Shown: piece by piece, positions 6,517 through 13,478 of the stretch
Layout: the number at the start of each line of letters is the position of its first letter
Numbering within the stretch: position 1 is the stretch's first letter
Source of the DNA: DATAYA01 sp036272815
Lineage (GTDB): Bacteria; Pseudomonadota; Alphaproteobacteria; Acetobacterales; Acetobacteraceae
DNA: 13,913 nucleotides
Assembly (NCBI GenBank): GCA_036272815.1
Contig: DATAYA010000115.1
Location: forward strand, 1 to 13,913
Direction of reading: 5' to 3'
Made by a program: the position numbers and the translations under genes
Notes under the pieces: model-generated
Told to the model about the DNA's origin: nothing
The model's database searches: none
What the model saw: only the letters and a program-made list of their open reading frames with translations

Positions 6517-8135
6517 TCGCGTTTGCGGCGCTGCTGGAACGGCTCGCCTTCACCCCCGGGCGGCTTGCCAAGATCGCCCTGCTGCGGCGGTTCTTCGCGA
6601 CCGAACCGGATCCCGACCGCGGCTGGGGGCTGGCCGCGATCACCGGCGAGCTGGACTTCGAGGCGGCCAAGCCGGGCCTGATCCGGGCGCTCGCGGAGAG
6701 CCGCGTCGATCCGGTGCTGTTCGGCTGGTCGTACGACTACGTGGGCGATCTCGCCGAGACGGTGGCGCTGATCTGGCCCGGCACCGGGCAGGCCGTGCCG
6801 CCGGCGCTTGCCGAGGTCGTTGAGACGCTGGCGACGGCGCCGAAGCCGACACTGCCGGCGATCGTGGCAGGGTGGCTCGATGCGTCGGACGCCTCGGTGC
6901 GCTATGCGATCCTCAAGCTCATCACCGGGGCGCTCAGGGTCGGCGTCTCGGCGCGGCTGGCCAAGGTGGCACTCGCCGAACTGGCCGGCGGCCGGCTGGA
7001 TGCCGATGCGATCGAGGAGGTGTGGCACGGCCTGGCACCGCCTTACGAAGCGCTGTTCGCCTGGGCCGAGGACCGCGGACCGCGGCCGGACCCGGCGGAG
7101 GCGCCGGTGTTCCGCCCGCCGATGCTGGCGCACGCGCTGGAGCCGCCCGACCTTGCGGCGCTCGATCCCGCCGCATACCGCGCCGAGTGGAAATGGGATG
7201 GCATCCGCGTGCAGCTTGTCGCGACCGCGGGCGGCAGGCGGCTCTACTCGCGCGGAGCCGACGACATTTCTCCGGGGTTTCCGGAGATCGTCGAGGCGAT
7301 GGATTTTCGTGCCGTGCTGGATGGCGAATTGCTGGTCGTGCGCGACGGCGTGGTGGCGCCCTTCGCCGATTTGCAGCAGCGGCTGAATCGCAAGCAGCCG
7401 GGAGCGAAGATGCTGCGCGACTTCCCGGTCGGCGTGCGGCTCTATGACATTCTTTTCGACGGCGACGAGGATGTGCGGGCGCTGGCGTTCGATGCCCGCC
7501 GCGCGCGGCTCGAGGATTGGTTCGCAGCGCATCGCCCGGCGCGCATGGACCTCTCCGAGATCATCGGTTTCGAGACGATCGATGCGCTTGCGGCATTGCG
7601 CGAGGGCGCACGGGGCGCGGCCCTCGAAGGGCTGATGCTGAAGCGGCGCGACAGCCCCTATGTCCCCGGCCGACCGCGCGGGCTGTGGTGGAAGTGGAAG
7701 CGCGATCCGCTCACCATCGACGCCGTGCTGATGTACGCGCAGCGCGGGCACGGAAAACGCAGCAGCTTCTACTCCGACTACACGTTCGGCCTGTGGCGCG
7801 CGGCGGAGGTGGGCGGGGACGAGCTGGTGCCCGTCGGCAAGGCGTATTCCGGCTTCACCGATGCGGAACTTGTGTTCCTCGACCGCTGGGTGCGCAACCA
7901 CACGACCGGCCGCTTCGGCCCCGTGCGCGAGGTCGAGCAGGCGCTGGTGCTGGAGGTCGCGTTCGACGCGGCACAGCGCTCGACGCGGCACAAATCTGGG
8001 GTGGCGCTGCGGTTCCCGCGCATCGCCCGCATCCGCACCGACAAACCGGCCGCGGAGGCGGATCGGCTGGAGACCCTGCTGCGGCACGTGGCCAAGCCAG
8101 GCCCGGGCTCTGCCCTGGACCCGCTGGGGCCTTGA
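6513..8135 (+). CDS. ATP-dependent DNA ligase (cisplatin damage response type)
   Basis: A 540-residue ATP-dependent DNA ligase with an N-terminal DNA-binding domain (about 1-195, starting FAALLERLAFTPGR, with SYDYVGDLAETVALIWP at 73-89). The nucleotidyltransferase domain has motif I K227-W-D-G-I-R, LDGELLV (269-275), YDILFDGDED (311-320), motif IV EGLMLKRRDSPY (372-383) and motif V WWKWKRDPL (392-400). The OB-fold follows, with EVAFDAAQRSTRHKSGVALRFPRIARIR (481-508). This is the ligase that defines the four-gene repair module. It seals 5'-phosphate/3'-OH nicks using ATP with Lys227 as the adenylated residue. The GTG start at 6513 overlaps the exonuclease TGA (GTGA, 6513-6516), and the N-terminus matches the family from that codon. 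The last dozen residues (PGPGSALDPLGP) are encoded by a palindromic repeat and lie beyond the conserved ligase fold. Confidence 0.96.
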   Translation: MIAFAALLERLAFTPGRLAKIALLRRFFATEPDPDRGWGLAAITGELDFEAAKPGLIRALAESRVDPVLFGWSYDYVGDLAETVALIWPGTGQAVPPALAEVVETLATAPKPTLPAIVAGWLDASDASVRYAILKLITGALRVGVSARLAKVALAELAGGRLDADAIEEVWHGLAPPYEALFAWAEDRGPRPDPAEAPVFRPPMLAHALEPPDLAALDPAAYRAEWKWDGIRVQLVATAGGRRLYSRGADDISPGFPEIVEAMDFRAVLDGELLVVRDGVVAPFADLQQRLNRKQPGAKMLRDFPVGVRLYDILFDGDEDVRALAFDARRARLEDWFAAHRPARMDLSEIIGFETIDALAALREGARGAALEGLMLKRRDSPYVPGRPRGLWWKWKRDPLTIDAVLMYAQRGHGKRSSFYSDYTFGLWRAAEVGGDELVPVGKAYSGFTDAELVFLDRWVRNHTTGRFGPVREVEQALVLEVAFDAAQRSTRHKSGVALRFPRIARIRTDKPAAEADRLETLLRHVAKPGPGSALDPLGP

Positions 8136-8142
8136 GGCCCAG
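8097..8142 (+). repeat. Palindromic GC-rich extragenic-type repeat at the ligase 3' end
   Basis: Two adjacent inverted repeats are visible. CCAGG (8097-8101) pairs with CCTGG (8114-8118) around GGGC-TCT-GCCC. CTGGGGCCT (8124-8132) pairs with AGGCCCAG (8135-8142) around a two-base loop, with one bulged G. The pattern (GGGCTCTGCCCTGGACCC, then GGGGCCTTGAGGCCC) resembles a short repeat that I recall as common between genes in Acetobacteraceae. The ligase stop codon (TGA, 8133-8135) falls in the loop and top of the second stem. The second hairpin could slow transcription, but only CCCCCTTTCG follows it, so a classical intrinsic terminator is not supported. Confidence 0.6.
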
Positions 8143-8216
8143 ACCCCCTTTCGTTTCACGCCGCGGCCTGTAACGTTGCCGGACGACCTTGGACCATCGA
8201 GCCGAGAGAAGCCATG

Positions 8217-8690
8217 ATGGCGCATTATCCCCTGCACGGTGGCTGCACGTGCCGCGCCGTGCGATACCGCGTGGCGACGTCGCCTCTCTTCGTTCATTGC
8301 TGCCATTGCCGATGGTGCCAGAGAGAGACCGGAAGCGCCTTTGCGCTGAACGCCCTGATCGAATCGAATCGGGTGAGTTTGGTCGGCGGGGAGATAGAGA
8401 TCGTCGACACGCCGTCAAACAGCGGGCGCGGGCAGAAGATCGCTCGCTGTCCGGTCTGCCGGGTCGCGGTCTGGAGCAACTACGCCGGTGCAGGCGACCG
8501 CTTTCGCTTTGTGCGCGTCGGAACCCTCGATGAGCCCGACGCCCTGCCGCCGGACATCCACATCTTCACATCCACGAAGCAGCCGTGGGTTCTACTGCCC
8601 GCGACGATGCCAGCCGTCGCCGAATACTATGACCGCAACGAGTTCTGGCCGCGCGAGAGCCTCGAGCGTCGGGACGCCCACCTGAAATGA
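8217..8690 (+). CDS. GFA/CENP-V (DUF636) family zinc-binding protein
   Basis: About 157 residues with the full cysteine set of the GFA fold. Numbering from the upstream ATG at 8214, these are C11-x-C13 (GGCTCRAVRY), C30-H-C32-x-x-C35 (CHCRWCQRETG) and C79-P-x-C82. They form the two zinc sites of this family. The family is named for the glutathione-dependent formaldehyde-activating enzyme, but the real activity of most members is unknown, so no substrate is claimed. Two ATGs are adjacent (8214 and 8217). GAGAGAA at 8204-8210 lies 3 nt from the first and 6 nt from the second, so I prefer 8217; the difference is one residue. The gene follows the ligase by about 80 bases containing the hairpin repeat, so it is probably transcribed separately or by read-through. 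The aldolase starts 79 bases downstream on the same strand. Confidence 0.9.
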   Translation: MAHYPLHGGCTCRAVRYRVATSPLFVHCCHCRWCQRETGSAFALNALIESNRVSLVGGEIEIVDTPSNSGRGQKIARCPVCRVAVWSNYAGAGDRFRFVRVGTLDEPDALPPDIHIFTSTKQPWVLLPATMPAVAEYYDRNEFWPRESLERRDAHLK

Positions 8691-8769
8691 GTGGCGGCAT
8701 GCGATTTGTCGGACGGTTGACGCGACCCCGCGACCAGGCGCGTGATCGGCGCGGCCAGGGGAGAGACAC

Positions 8770-9549
8770 ATGACGCTGCACGCAAACCGCACCTTGCAGG
8801 CGATCCGGGCGGGCAAACTGGCGATCGGCTTCGGGGTGCATCACCTGCGCACCGCCGCGACGCCGATGCTGGCGCACGCCGCCGGCTTCGACTGGCTGTT
8901 CATCGATTGCGAGCACGGCGCCTTCTCGGTGCAGGAGGCGAGCCAGATCTGCCTTGCGGCACTGCCGGTCGGGATCACGCCGATCGTGCGGGTCTGCGCC
9001 GATGCGATCGACGAGGGGACGCGGGCACTCGACAACGGCGCGCTCGGCATTGTCATGCCGCATGTCAATTCCGCAGAGCAGGCGCGCGCGATCGCGGCCG
9101 CCTACCGCTATCCCCCCGTAGGGCACCGGAGCTGGGGCGGGCCGCCCGCCGCCTACGGCTTCCGCGCGCCCGCGCCGGCCGAGGCGCAGAAGGCGATCAA
9201 CGAAGCGATCCTAATCTGCGCGATGATCGAGACGCCGCAGGCGGTCGAGCAGGCGGGCGCGATCGCCGCCGTGCCGGGGATCGACTCGCTGATGATTGGC
9301 ACGTCGGACCTCTCGGCCGAACTCGGCGTGCCGGGCCAGCCGGGGCATGCGCGGATGCAGGACGCCTACGCCCGCGTCGGCGAGGCCTGCCGGGCGCATG
9401 GTCGGGTGCTCGGAATGGGCGGCATCTACGACGAGGAATGGGCGCGGCACTACATCGGGCGGGGGGCGAAGCTCGTGCTCGGCGGGTCGGATCACAACCT
9501 GCTGCTCGGGGCCGCGACGGCGCGGGCGACGTTTCTCAGGGCTCTCTGA
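8770..9549 (+). CDS. HpcH/HpaI aldolase family protein
   Basis: A 259-residue class II pyruvate aldolase of the HpaI/GarL type. Key positions fit the family. H49 (FIDCEHGAFS) is the catalytic-base position and R74 (PIVRV) is the carboxylate-binding position. E154 (IETPQAVE) and D180 (IGTSDLS) are the metal ligands. Also present are MPHVNSAEQA (96-105) and PPVGHRSWGG (115-124). Members reversibly cleave 4-hydroxy-2-oxo acids into pyruvate and an aldehyde in catabolic pathways. The exact substrate, such as 4-hydroxy-2-oxoheptanedioate or 2-dehydro-3-deoxyglucarate, cannot be read from the sequence. AGGGGAGAG at 8757-8765 is a good ribosome binding site. A TTGACG at 8717-8722 would make a near-consensus -35, though the -10 (CGTGAT) is weak. 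No other catabolic genes adjoin it. The stop codon lies inside the first unit of a three-copy repeat. Confidence 0.9.
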   Translation: MTLHANRTLQAIRAGKLAIGFGVHHLRTAATPMLAHAAGFDWLFIDCEHGAFSVQEASQICLAALPVGITPIVRVCADAIDEGTRALDNGALGIVMPHVNSAEQARAIAAAYRYPPVGHRSWGGPPAAYGFRAPAPAEAQKAINEAILICAMIETPQAVEQAGAIAAVPGIDSLMIGTSDLSAELGVPGQPGHARMQDAYARVGEACRAHGRVLGMGGIYDEEWARHYIGRGAKLVLGGSDHNLLLGAATARATFLRAL

Positions 9550-9629
9550 CACCAGCGCGCTGCGCGCGCGGGGCTCTCTGACACCATCGCGCTGCGCGCG
9601 GGGCTCCGTGACAGCGGCGCGCTGCGCGC
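9539..9629. repeat. Three-copy GC-rich direct repeat downstream of the aldolase
   Basis: Three imperfect units start at 9539, 9571 and 9601 (periods of 32 and 30). Each reads GGGCTCTCTGACA-like, followed by GCGCGCTGCGCGC, itself nearly self-complementary (GCGCGC around a central T). The third unit has diverged (GGGCTCCGTGACAG). The first unit begins within the last codons of the aldolase and contains its TGA (9547-9549). There are no unique spacers, so it is not a CRISPR array. It may act as a folded 3' end for the aldolase mRNA or may simply be an expanded extragenic repeat. The remaining bases to 9720 show no gene. Confidence 0.75.
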
Positions 9630-9720
9630 CCGGATCGACGTCCTTTCGCTTCCGTCACTCCGCCGCCACACCTGTTGCTGACTTGCACTCTGGTCTGGTT
9701 TGGGGCAGGGCAGGGGGCGC

Positions 9721-12081
9721 ATGAACGTCTCCCATTCGCCGATCGCGCTTGCGCCGAGTCCCGCGCCGCCGCCCCCGCCGAAGGGCGGGGCACGGAAGCC
9801 GTGTTCGGGTTCGAGGCACCTCGCCGACGTGCTGCTCGGCAAGGTCGCGACGCTGGTGCTCGCGACGATTGCGCTGCTGCTCGGCATCGCGACCTTCGCC
9901 GTGCTGGCGGGCGCCGTCTCGCGGCCGTTCGGGCCGAACCGGATGTTCGGCCTGGTGCTTGCCAACTTGGTGGCGTTGCTGCTGCTCGGTGCCGCATTGG
10001 CGGGGCGGCTTACGCGCGTCTGGATGGAGCGTCGCCGCGGCTCGGCGGGGGCGCGGCTGCATGTCCGGCTGGTGATGCTGTTCAGCGGCGTCGCGGTGAT
10101 CCCCGCGATCGTGGTCGCGATCTTCGCCACCGCCTTCTTCCATTACGGCATCCAGGCCTGGTTCAACGACCGCGTCCGCACCGCGCTGCACGAGGCGCTG
10201 CAGACCAGCCAGGGCTATCTCGCCGAGCACCGCGACGCGATCCGCGCCGACGCGCTGGCGATGGCCAACGACCTCAGCCGCGCCGGCATGCTGATGTCGG
10301 AGAACCCGAACGCGTTCGCCGACATCCTCGCCACCCAGACCGCGCTGCGGGGCCTCACCGAGGCGCTGATCTACGAGCCGATCACCGGGCAGGCGATGGC
10401 GTCGGCCGGCCTGATGAGCGGGCTCGGCATCCCCAAGCCACCGTCCGCGGTCACCGACATGGCCCGCCGCGGCGACGTCGCCCTCTACGACACCGACAAC
10501 GGCACCGAGGTCCACGCCGTCGTGCAGCTCGACAGCTTGCCGACGCTGATGCTGATGATCTCGCGCCCGGTCGATCCGCGCATCCTCGACCACGCCGCCC
10601 GCACGCAGCGCGCGGTCGCGGAATACGAACGGCTCGACCAGCACCGCTATGGGCTGCAGATCACCTTCGCGCTGATCTTCGCGCTGGTGGCGCTGCTGGT
10701 GCTCTCGGCCGCAGTGTTGATCGGGCTGGTGATCGCCAACCAGATCGCGCGCCCTGTCGGCCGGCTGATCCAGGCCACCGAACGGGTGCGCACGGGCGAC
10801 CTCGCGACCCGCGTGCCGGAGGCTGGCCGCGATGACGAGATCGCCGGCCTCTCGCGCGCCTTCAACCGCATGACCGGCCAGCTCGGCGCGCAGCGCGCGG
10901 AATTGATGGACGCTTACAGCCAGATCGACGAGCGCCGCCGCTTCACCGAGGCGGTGCTGGCCGGCGTCTCGGCGGGCGTGATCGGGCTCGACGCCGCGGG
11001 CGGGATCGAGCTGCCGAACCGCGCCGCGGACGAGCTGCTTGGCCTTGACCTTCTGGCCGCGATTGGGCGGCCGCTCAGCGAGGAAGTGCCGGAGTTCGCG
11101 CCGCTGCTGGCGCGCGCGCGGGCGATCGGCGGCGCCGGGGCCGCGACAGACGAAGTGCAGATCGGTCCCGCGAACCGGCGGCGGACGCTGCTGGTGCGGG
11201 TGGGCGCGGAGCTGCGCGGCAACCGCCCCGACGGCTACGTCGTCACCTTCGACGACGTGACGGAGCTCGAGGCGGCGCAGCGCAAGGCGGCGTGGGCCGA
11301 CGTCGCGCGCCGCATCGCGCACGAGATCAAGAACCCGCTGACGCCGATCCAGCTCTCTGCCGAGCGCCTCAAGCGCCGCTTCGCCCGCGAGATCCAGTCC
11401 GATCCCGAGACCTTCGCGCAATGCGCCGACACGATCGTGCGCCAGGTCGGCGAGATCGGCCGCATGGTCGACGAGTTCTCGGCCTTCGCGCGGATGCCGC
11501 AGCCGGTGATCCGGCCGGAGGATGTCGGCCGCATCGCCCGCGAGGCGCTGGTGCTCCAGCGCAACGCGCGGCCGGAGATCGTCTGGGCGACCGACATCCC
11601 CGAATCCGGACCCGTCGCACCCTGCGACCGGCGGCTGTTCGGCCAGGCGTTGACCAATCTGTTGCAGAACGCCGCGGATGCAGTCGCGATGCGCCAGGCC
11701 CAGGGCGACGGTGAGGGTGAGGGCAAGGGTGAGGGCGAGAGCGGCGGCGCGGGCCGGATCGAGGTGTCCGTGAGCAGCACGGAGGAATTCGTCACCGTGC
11801 AGGTCACCGATGACGGCGTGGGCCTGCCGCAGGAGGAGGACCGCGCGCGGCTCGTTGAGCCGTATGTGACGCACAAGCCGAAGGGCACCGGGCTCGGCCT
11901 CGCGATCGTCAAGAAGATCATGGAGGACCATGGCGGCCGGGTGGCGCTCGATGACCGGACGGACGGGCCGGGAGCGGTCGCGACACTCGTGCTGCCGGTG
12001 CGCAGCACGGCTGCCGGTGAGGTGCGCAGCACGGCTGCGGGTGAGGTGCGCGGCACGGCTGCCGGTGAGGGAGGGCGCTGA
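9721..12081 (+). CDS. ntrY: Nitrogen regulation sensor histidine kinase NtrY
   Basis: A 786-residue membrane histidine kinase with NtrY architecture. A proline-rich N-terminus (11-20) precedes TM1 (about 41-65), TM2 (76-96) and TM3 (115-140). A periplasmic sensor region follows (about 141-312), then TM4 (313-339), HAMP (340-390) and PAS (about 408-515). The HisKA domain has H-box H534-E-I-K-N-P. The HATPase has N-box NLLQNAADAV (646-655), DDGVGLP (697-703) and KGTGLGLAI (721-729). It should autophosphorylate on H534 and pass phosphate to NtrX. ATG 9721 is preferred over the TTG at 9700 because GGCAGGGGG (9709-9717) precedes it. Two low-complexity parts stand out: a GEGEGKGEGE loop after the N-box (664-673) and a C-terminal (VRSTAAGE)x3 tail (760-783). 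The TGA overlaps the ntrX ATG by one base. ntrB/ntrC, often found upstream, are absent; the aldolase is there instead. Confidence 0.93.
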   Translation: MNVSHSPIALAPSPAPPPPPKGGARKPCSGSRHLADVLLGKVATLVLATIALLLGIATFAVLAGAVSRPFGPNRMFGLVLANLVALLLLGAALAGRLTRVWMERRRGSAGARLHVRLVMLFSGVAVIPAIVVAIFATAFFHYGIQAWFNDRVRTALHEALQTSQGYLAEHRDAIRADALAMANDLSRAGMLMSENPNAFADILATQTALRGLTEALIYEPITGQAMASAGLMSGLGIPKPPSAVTDMARRGDVALYDTDNGTEVHAVVQLDSLPTLMLMISRPVDPRILDHAARTQRAVAEYERLDQHRYGLQITFALIFALVALLVLSAAVLIGLVIANQIARPVGRLIQATERVRTGDLATRVPEAGRDDEIAGLSRAFNRMTGQLGAQRAELMDAYSQIDERRRFTEAVLAGVSAGVIGLDAAGGIELPNRAADELLGLDLLAAIGRPLSEEVPEFAPLLARARAIGGAGAATDEVQIGPANRRRTLLVRVGAELRGNRPDGYVVTFDDVTELEAAQRKAAWADVARRIAHEIKNPLTPIQLSAERLKRRFAREIQSDPETFAQCADTIVRQVGEIGRMVDEFSAFARMPQPVIRPEDVGRIAREALVLQRNARPEIVWATDIPESGPVAPCDRRLFGQALTNLLQNAADAVAMRQAQGDGEGEGKGEGESGGAGRIEVSVSSTEEFVTVQVTDDGVGLPQEEDRARLVEPYVTHKPKGTGLGLAIVKKIMEDHGGRVALDDRTDGPGAVATLVLPVRSTAAGEVRSTAAGEVRGTAAGEGGR
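11710..11739 (+). repeat. Hexanucleotide repeat in ntrY (GE/GK loop)
   Basis: Five consecutive 6-base units of the type GGTGAG (GGTGAG, GGTGAG, GGCAAG, GGTGAG, GGCGAG) encode alternating Gly-Glu/Lys residues. They sit between the N-box and the next beta strand of the ATPase domain. Changes in unit number would keep the frame. Confidence 0.8.
11998..12069 (+). repeat. 24-bp tandem repeat, three units, at the 3' end of ntrY
   Basis: Three units at 11998-12021, 12022-12045 and 12046-12069 differ only at single bases (GCC/GCG in unit 2, AGC/GGC in unit 3). They encode VRSTAAGE, VRSTAAGE and VRGTAAGE after the end of the HATPase fold. The near identity suggests recent expansion by slippage or unequal crossing over. 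The last unit plus the next bases (GGTGAGGGAGGG) also supplies the ntrX ribosome binding site. Confidence 0.9.
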
Positions 12082-13478
12082 TGGCGCATGAGATCCTGAT
12101 CGTCGATGACGAGCCGGATATCCGCATGCTGATCGACGGGCTGCTGCGCGACGAGGGCTACGAGACGCGGCAGGCCGCCGACAGCAACGCGGCGATCGCG
12201 GCATTCCGCACGCGGCGTCCGGCGCTGGTGATCCTCGACGTGTGGCTGCAGGGCTCGCGGCTCGACGGCCTGGGTATCCTCGCTGCCCTGCATAGCGAGG
12301 AACCGCAGGTCCCGGCGGTGATGATCTCCGGCCACGGCACCATCGAGATGGCGGTCGCCGCGATCCAGCAGGGCGCCTATGACTTCATCGAGAAGCCGTT
12401 CAAGTCCGACCGCCTGCTGCTCGTCGTGCGGCGGGCGCTGGAGGCGGCGCGGCTGGCGACCGAGAATGCCGAGCTGCGCCTGCGAGCCGGCCCGGAGGCG
12501 ACGCTGGTGGGCGAGAGCCACGCCATCGCGCAGCTCCGCGCGCAGGTGGACAAGGTCGCGCCCACCGGCTCGCGGGTGCTGATCCAGGGGCCAGCCGGCT
12601 CCGGCAAGGAGGTGGTGGCGCGGATGATCCACGCCCGTTCCCGCCGCGCCGAGGGGCCGTTCGTGGCGCTCAACTGCGCGACCCTCAATCCCGCGCGCTT
12701 CGAGGAGGAGCTGTTCGGCCTGGAGGCCGGCGCCGATGCATCCAAGCAGCCGCGCCGCGCCGGGGTGCTGGAGCGCGCGCATGGCGGCACGCTGCTGCTC
12801 GACGAGGTGGCGGACATGCCGCTCGAGACGCAGGGCAAGATCGTGCGCGCGCTGCAGGACCAGAGCTTCGAGCGGATCGGCGGGGCGGCGCGGGTGAGGG
12901 TCGATGTGCGGGTGATCGCGACGACCAACCGCGAATTGCAGGCGGAGATCGCTGCCGGCCGGTTCCGCGAGGACCTGTTCTACCGGCTCGCCGTGGTGCC
13001 GGTGCGGGTGCCGAGCCTGAAGGACCGGCGCGACGACGTGCCGGCACTGGCGCGGTATTTCCTTGAGCGGTCGGTCGAGAACTCCGGCATGGCGCCGCGC
13101 GAGCTGTCGGCGGACGCGATCACCGCGTTGCAGAGCCACGACTGGCCCGGCAACGTGCGGCAGTTGCGCAACCTGATGGACTGGGTGCTCATCATGGCGC
13201 CGGGTGGAGCGGGCGACGTGATCCGCGCGGAGATGCTGCCGCACGACGTGGTCAACGGCGCGCCCGCGGTATTGAACCTTGATCCGATGGCGGACGTGAT
13301 GGCGCTGCCGCTGCGCGAGGCGCGGGATTTGTTCGAGACGCAGTACCTGCAGGCACAGTTGATGCGCTTCGGCGGCAATATCAGCCGCACGGCGGGGTTC
13401 GTGGGGATGGAGCGGAGCGCGTTGCACCGGAAGCTGAAGCAGTTGGGTGTCAATTCGGACGATCGGGTGACGTCATGA
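12081..13478 (+). CDS. ntrX: Nitrogen assimilation response regulator NtrX
   Basis: A 465-residue NtrC-family regulator. The receiver domain (1-120) has acidic D9/D10, phospho-acceptor D53 (VILDVW), the switch residue in ISGHGT (82-87) and K105 (EKPF). The AAA+ domain has Walker A GPAGSGKE (170-177), Walker B GGTLLLDEV (235-243), an arginine-finger region FREDLFYRL (295-303) and DWPGNVRQLRN (354-364). The C-terminal Fis-type helix-turn-helix is at about 432-455 (GGNISRTAGFVGMERSALHRKL). The GAFTGA sigma-54 contact loop is absent: the corresponding segment reads LFGLEAGADASKQPRRAGVLERA. This is typical of alphaproteobacterial NtrX as I know it and argues against classical sigma-54 activation. 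The ATG shares a base with the ntrY stop and has GAGGGAGGG just upstream. The stop overlaps the next gene by 4 nt (ATGA). Confidence 0.95.
   Translation: MAHEILIVDDEPDIRMLIDGLLRDEGYETRQAADSNAAIAAFRTRRPALVILDVWLQGSRLDGLGILAALHSEEPQVPAVMISGHGTIEMAVAAIQQGAYDFIEKPFKSDRLLLVVRRALEAARLATENAELRLRAGPEATLVGESHAIAQLRAQVDKVAPTGSRVLIQGPAGSGKEVVARMIHARSRRAEGPFVALNCATLNPARFEEELFGLEAGADASKQPRRAGVLERAHGGTLLLDEVADMPLETQGKIVRALQDQSFERIGGAARVRVDVRVIATTNRELQAEIAAGRFREDLFYRLAVVPVRVPSLKDRRDDVPALARYFLERSVENSGMAPRELSADAITALQSHDWPGNVRQLRNLMDWVLIMAPGGAGDVIRAEMLPHDVVNGAPAVLNLDPMADVMALPLREARDLFETQYLQAQLMRFGGNISRTAGFVGMERSALHRKLKQLGVNSDDRVTS

Noticed and set aside
6003..8306. A 767-codon minus-strand frame opposite the ligase and exonuclease
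   Set aside because: It is antisense to two genes with full catalytic motif sets, shows no recognisable domain, and spans unrelated genes.
9539..9629. CRISPR-like array
   Set aside because: The units are directly adjacent with no unique spacers, no leader and no cas genes; simple tandem repeat fits better.
9655..12204. An 849-codon minus-strand frame opposite ntrY, and a similar 730-codon frame (11235-13427) opposite ntrX
   Set aside because: Both are antiphase shadows of clearly functional genes with Arg/His/Asp-rich, non-domain translations.
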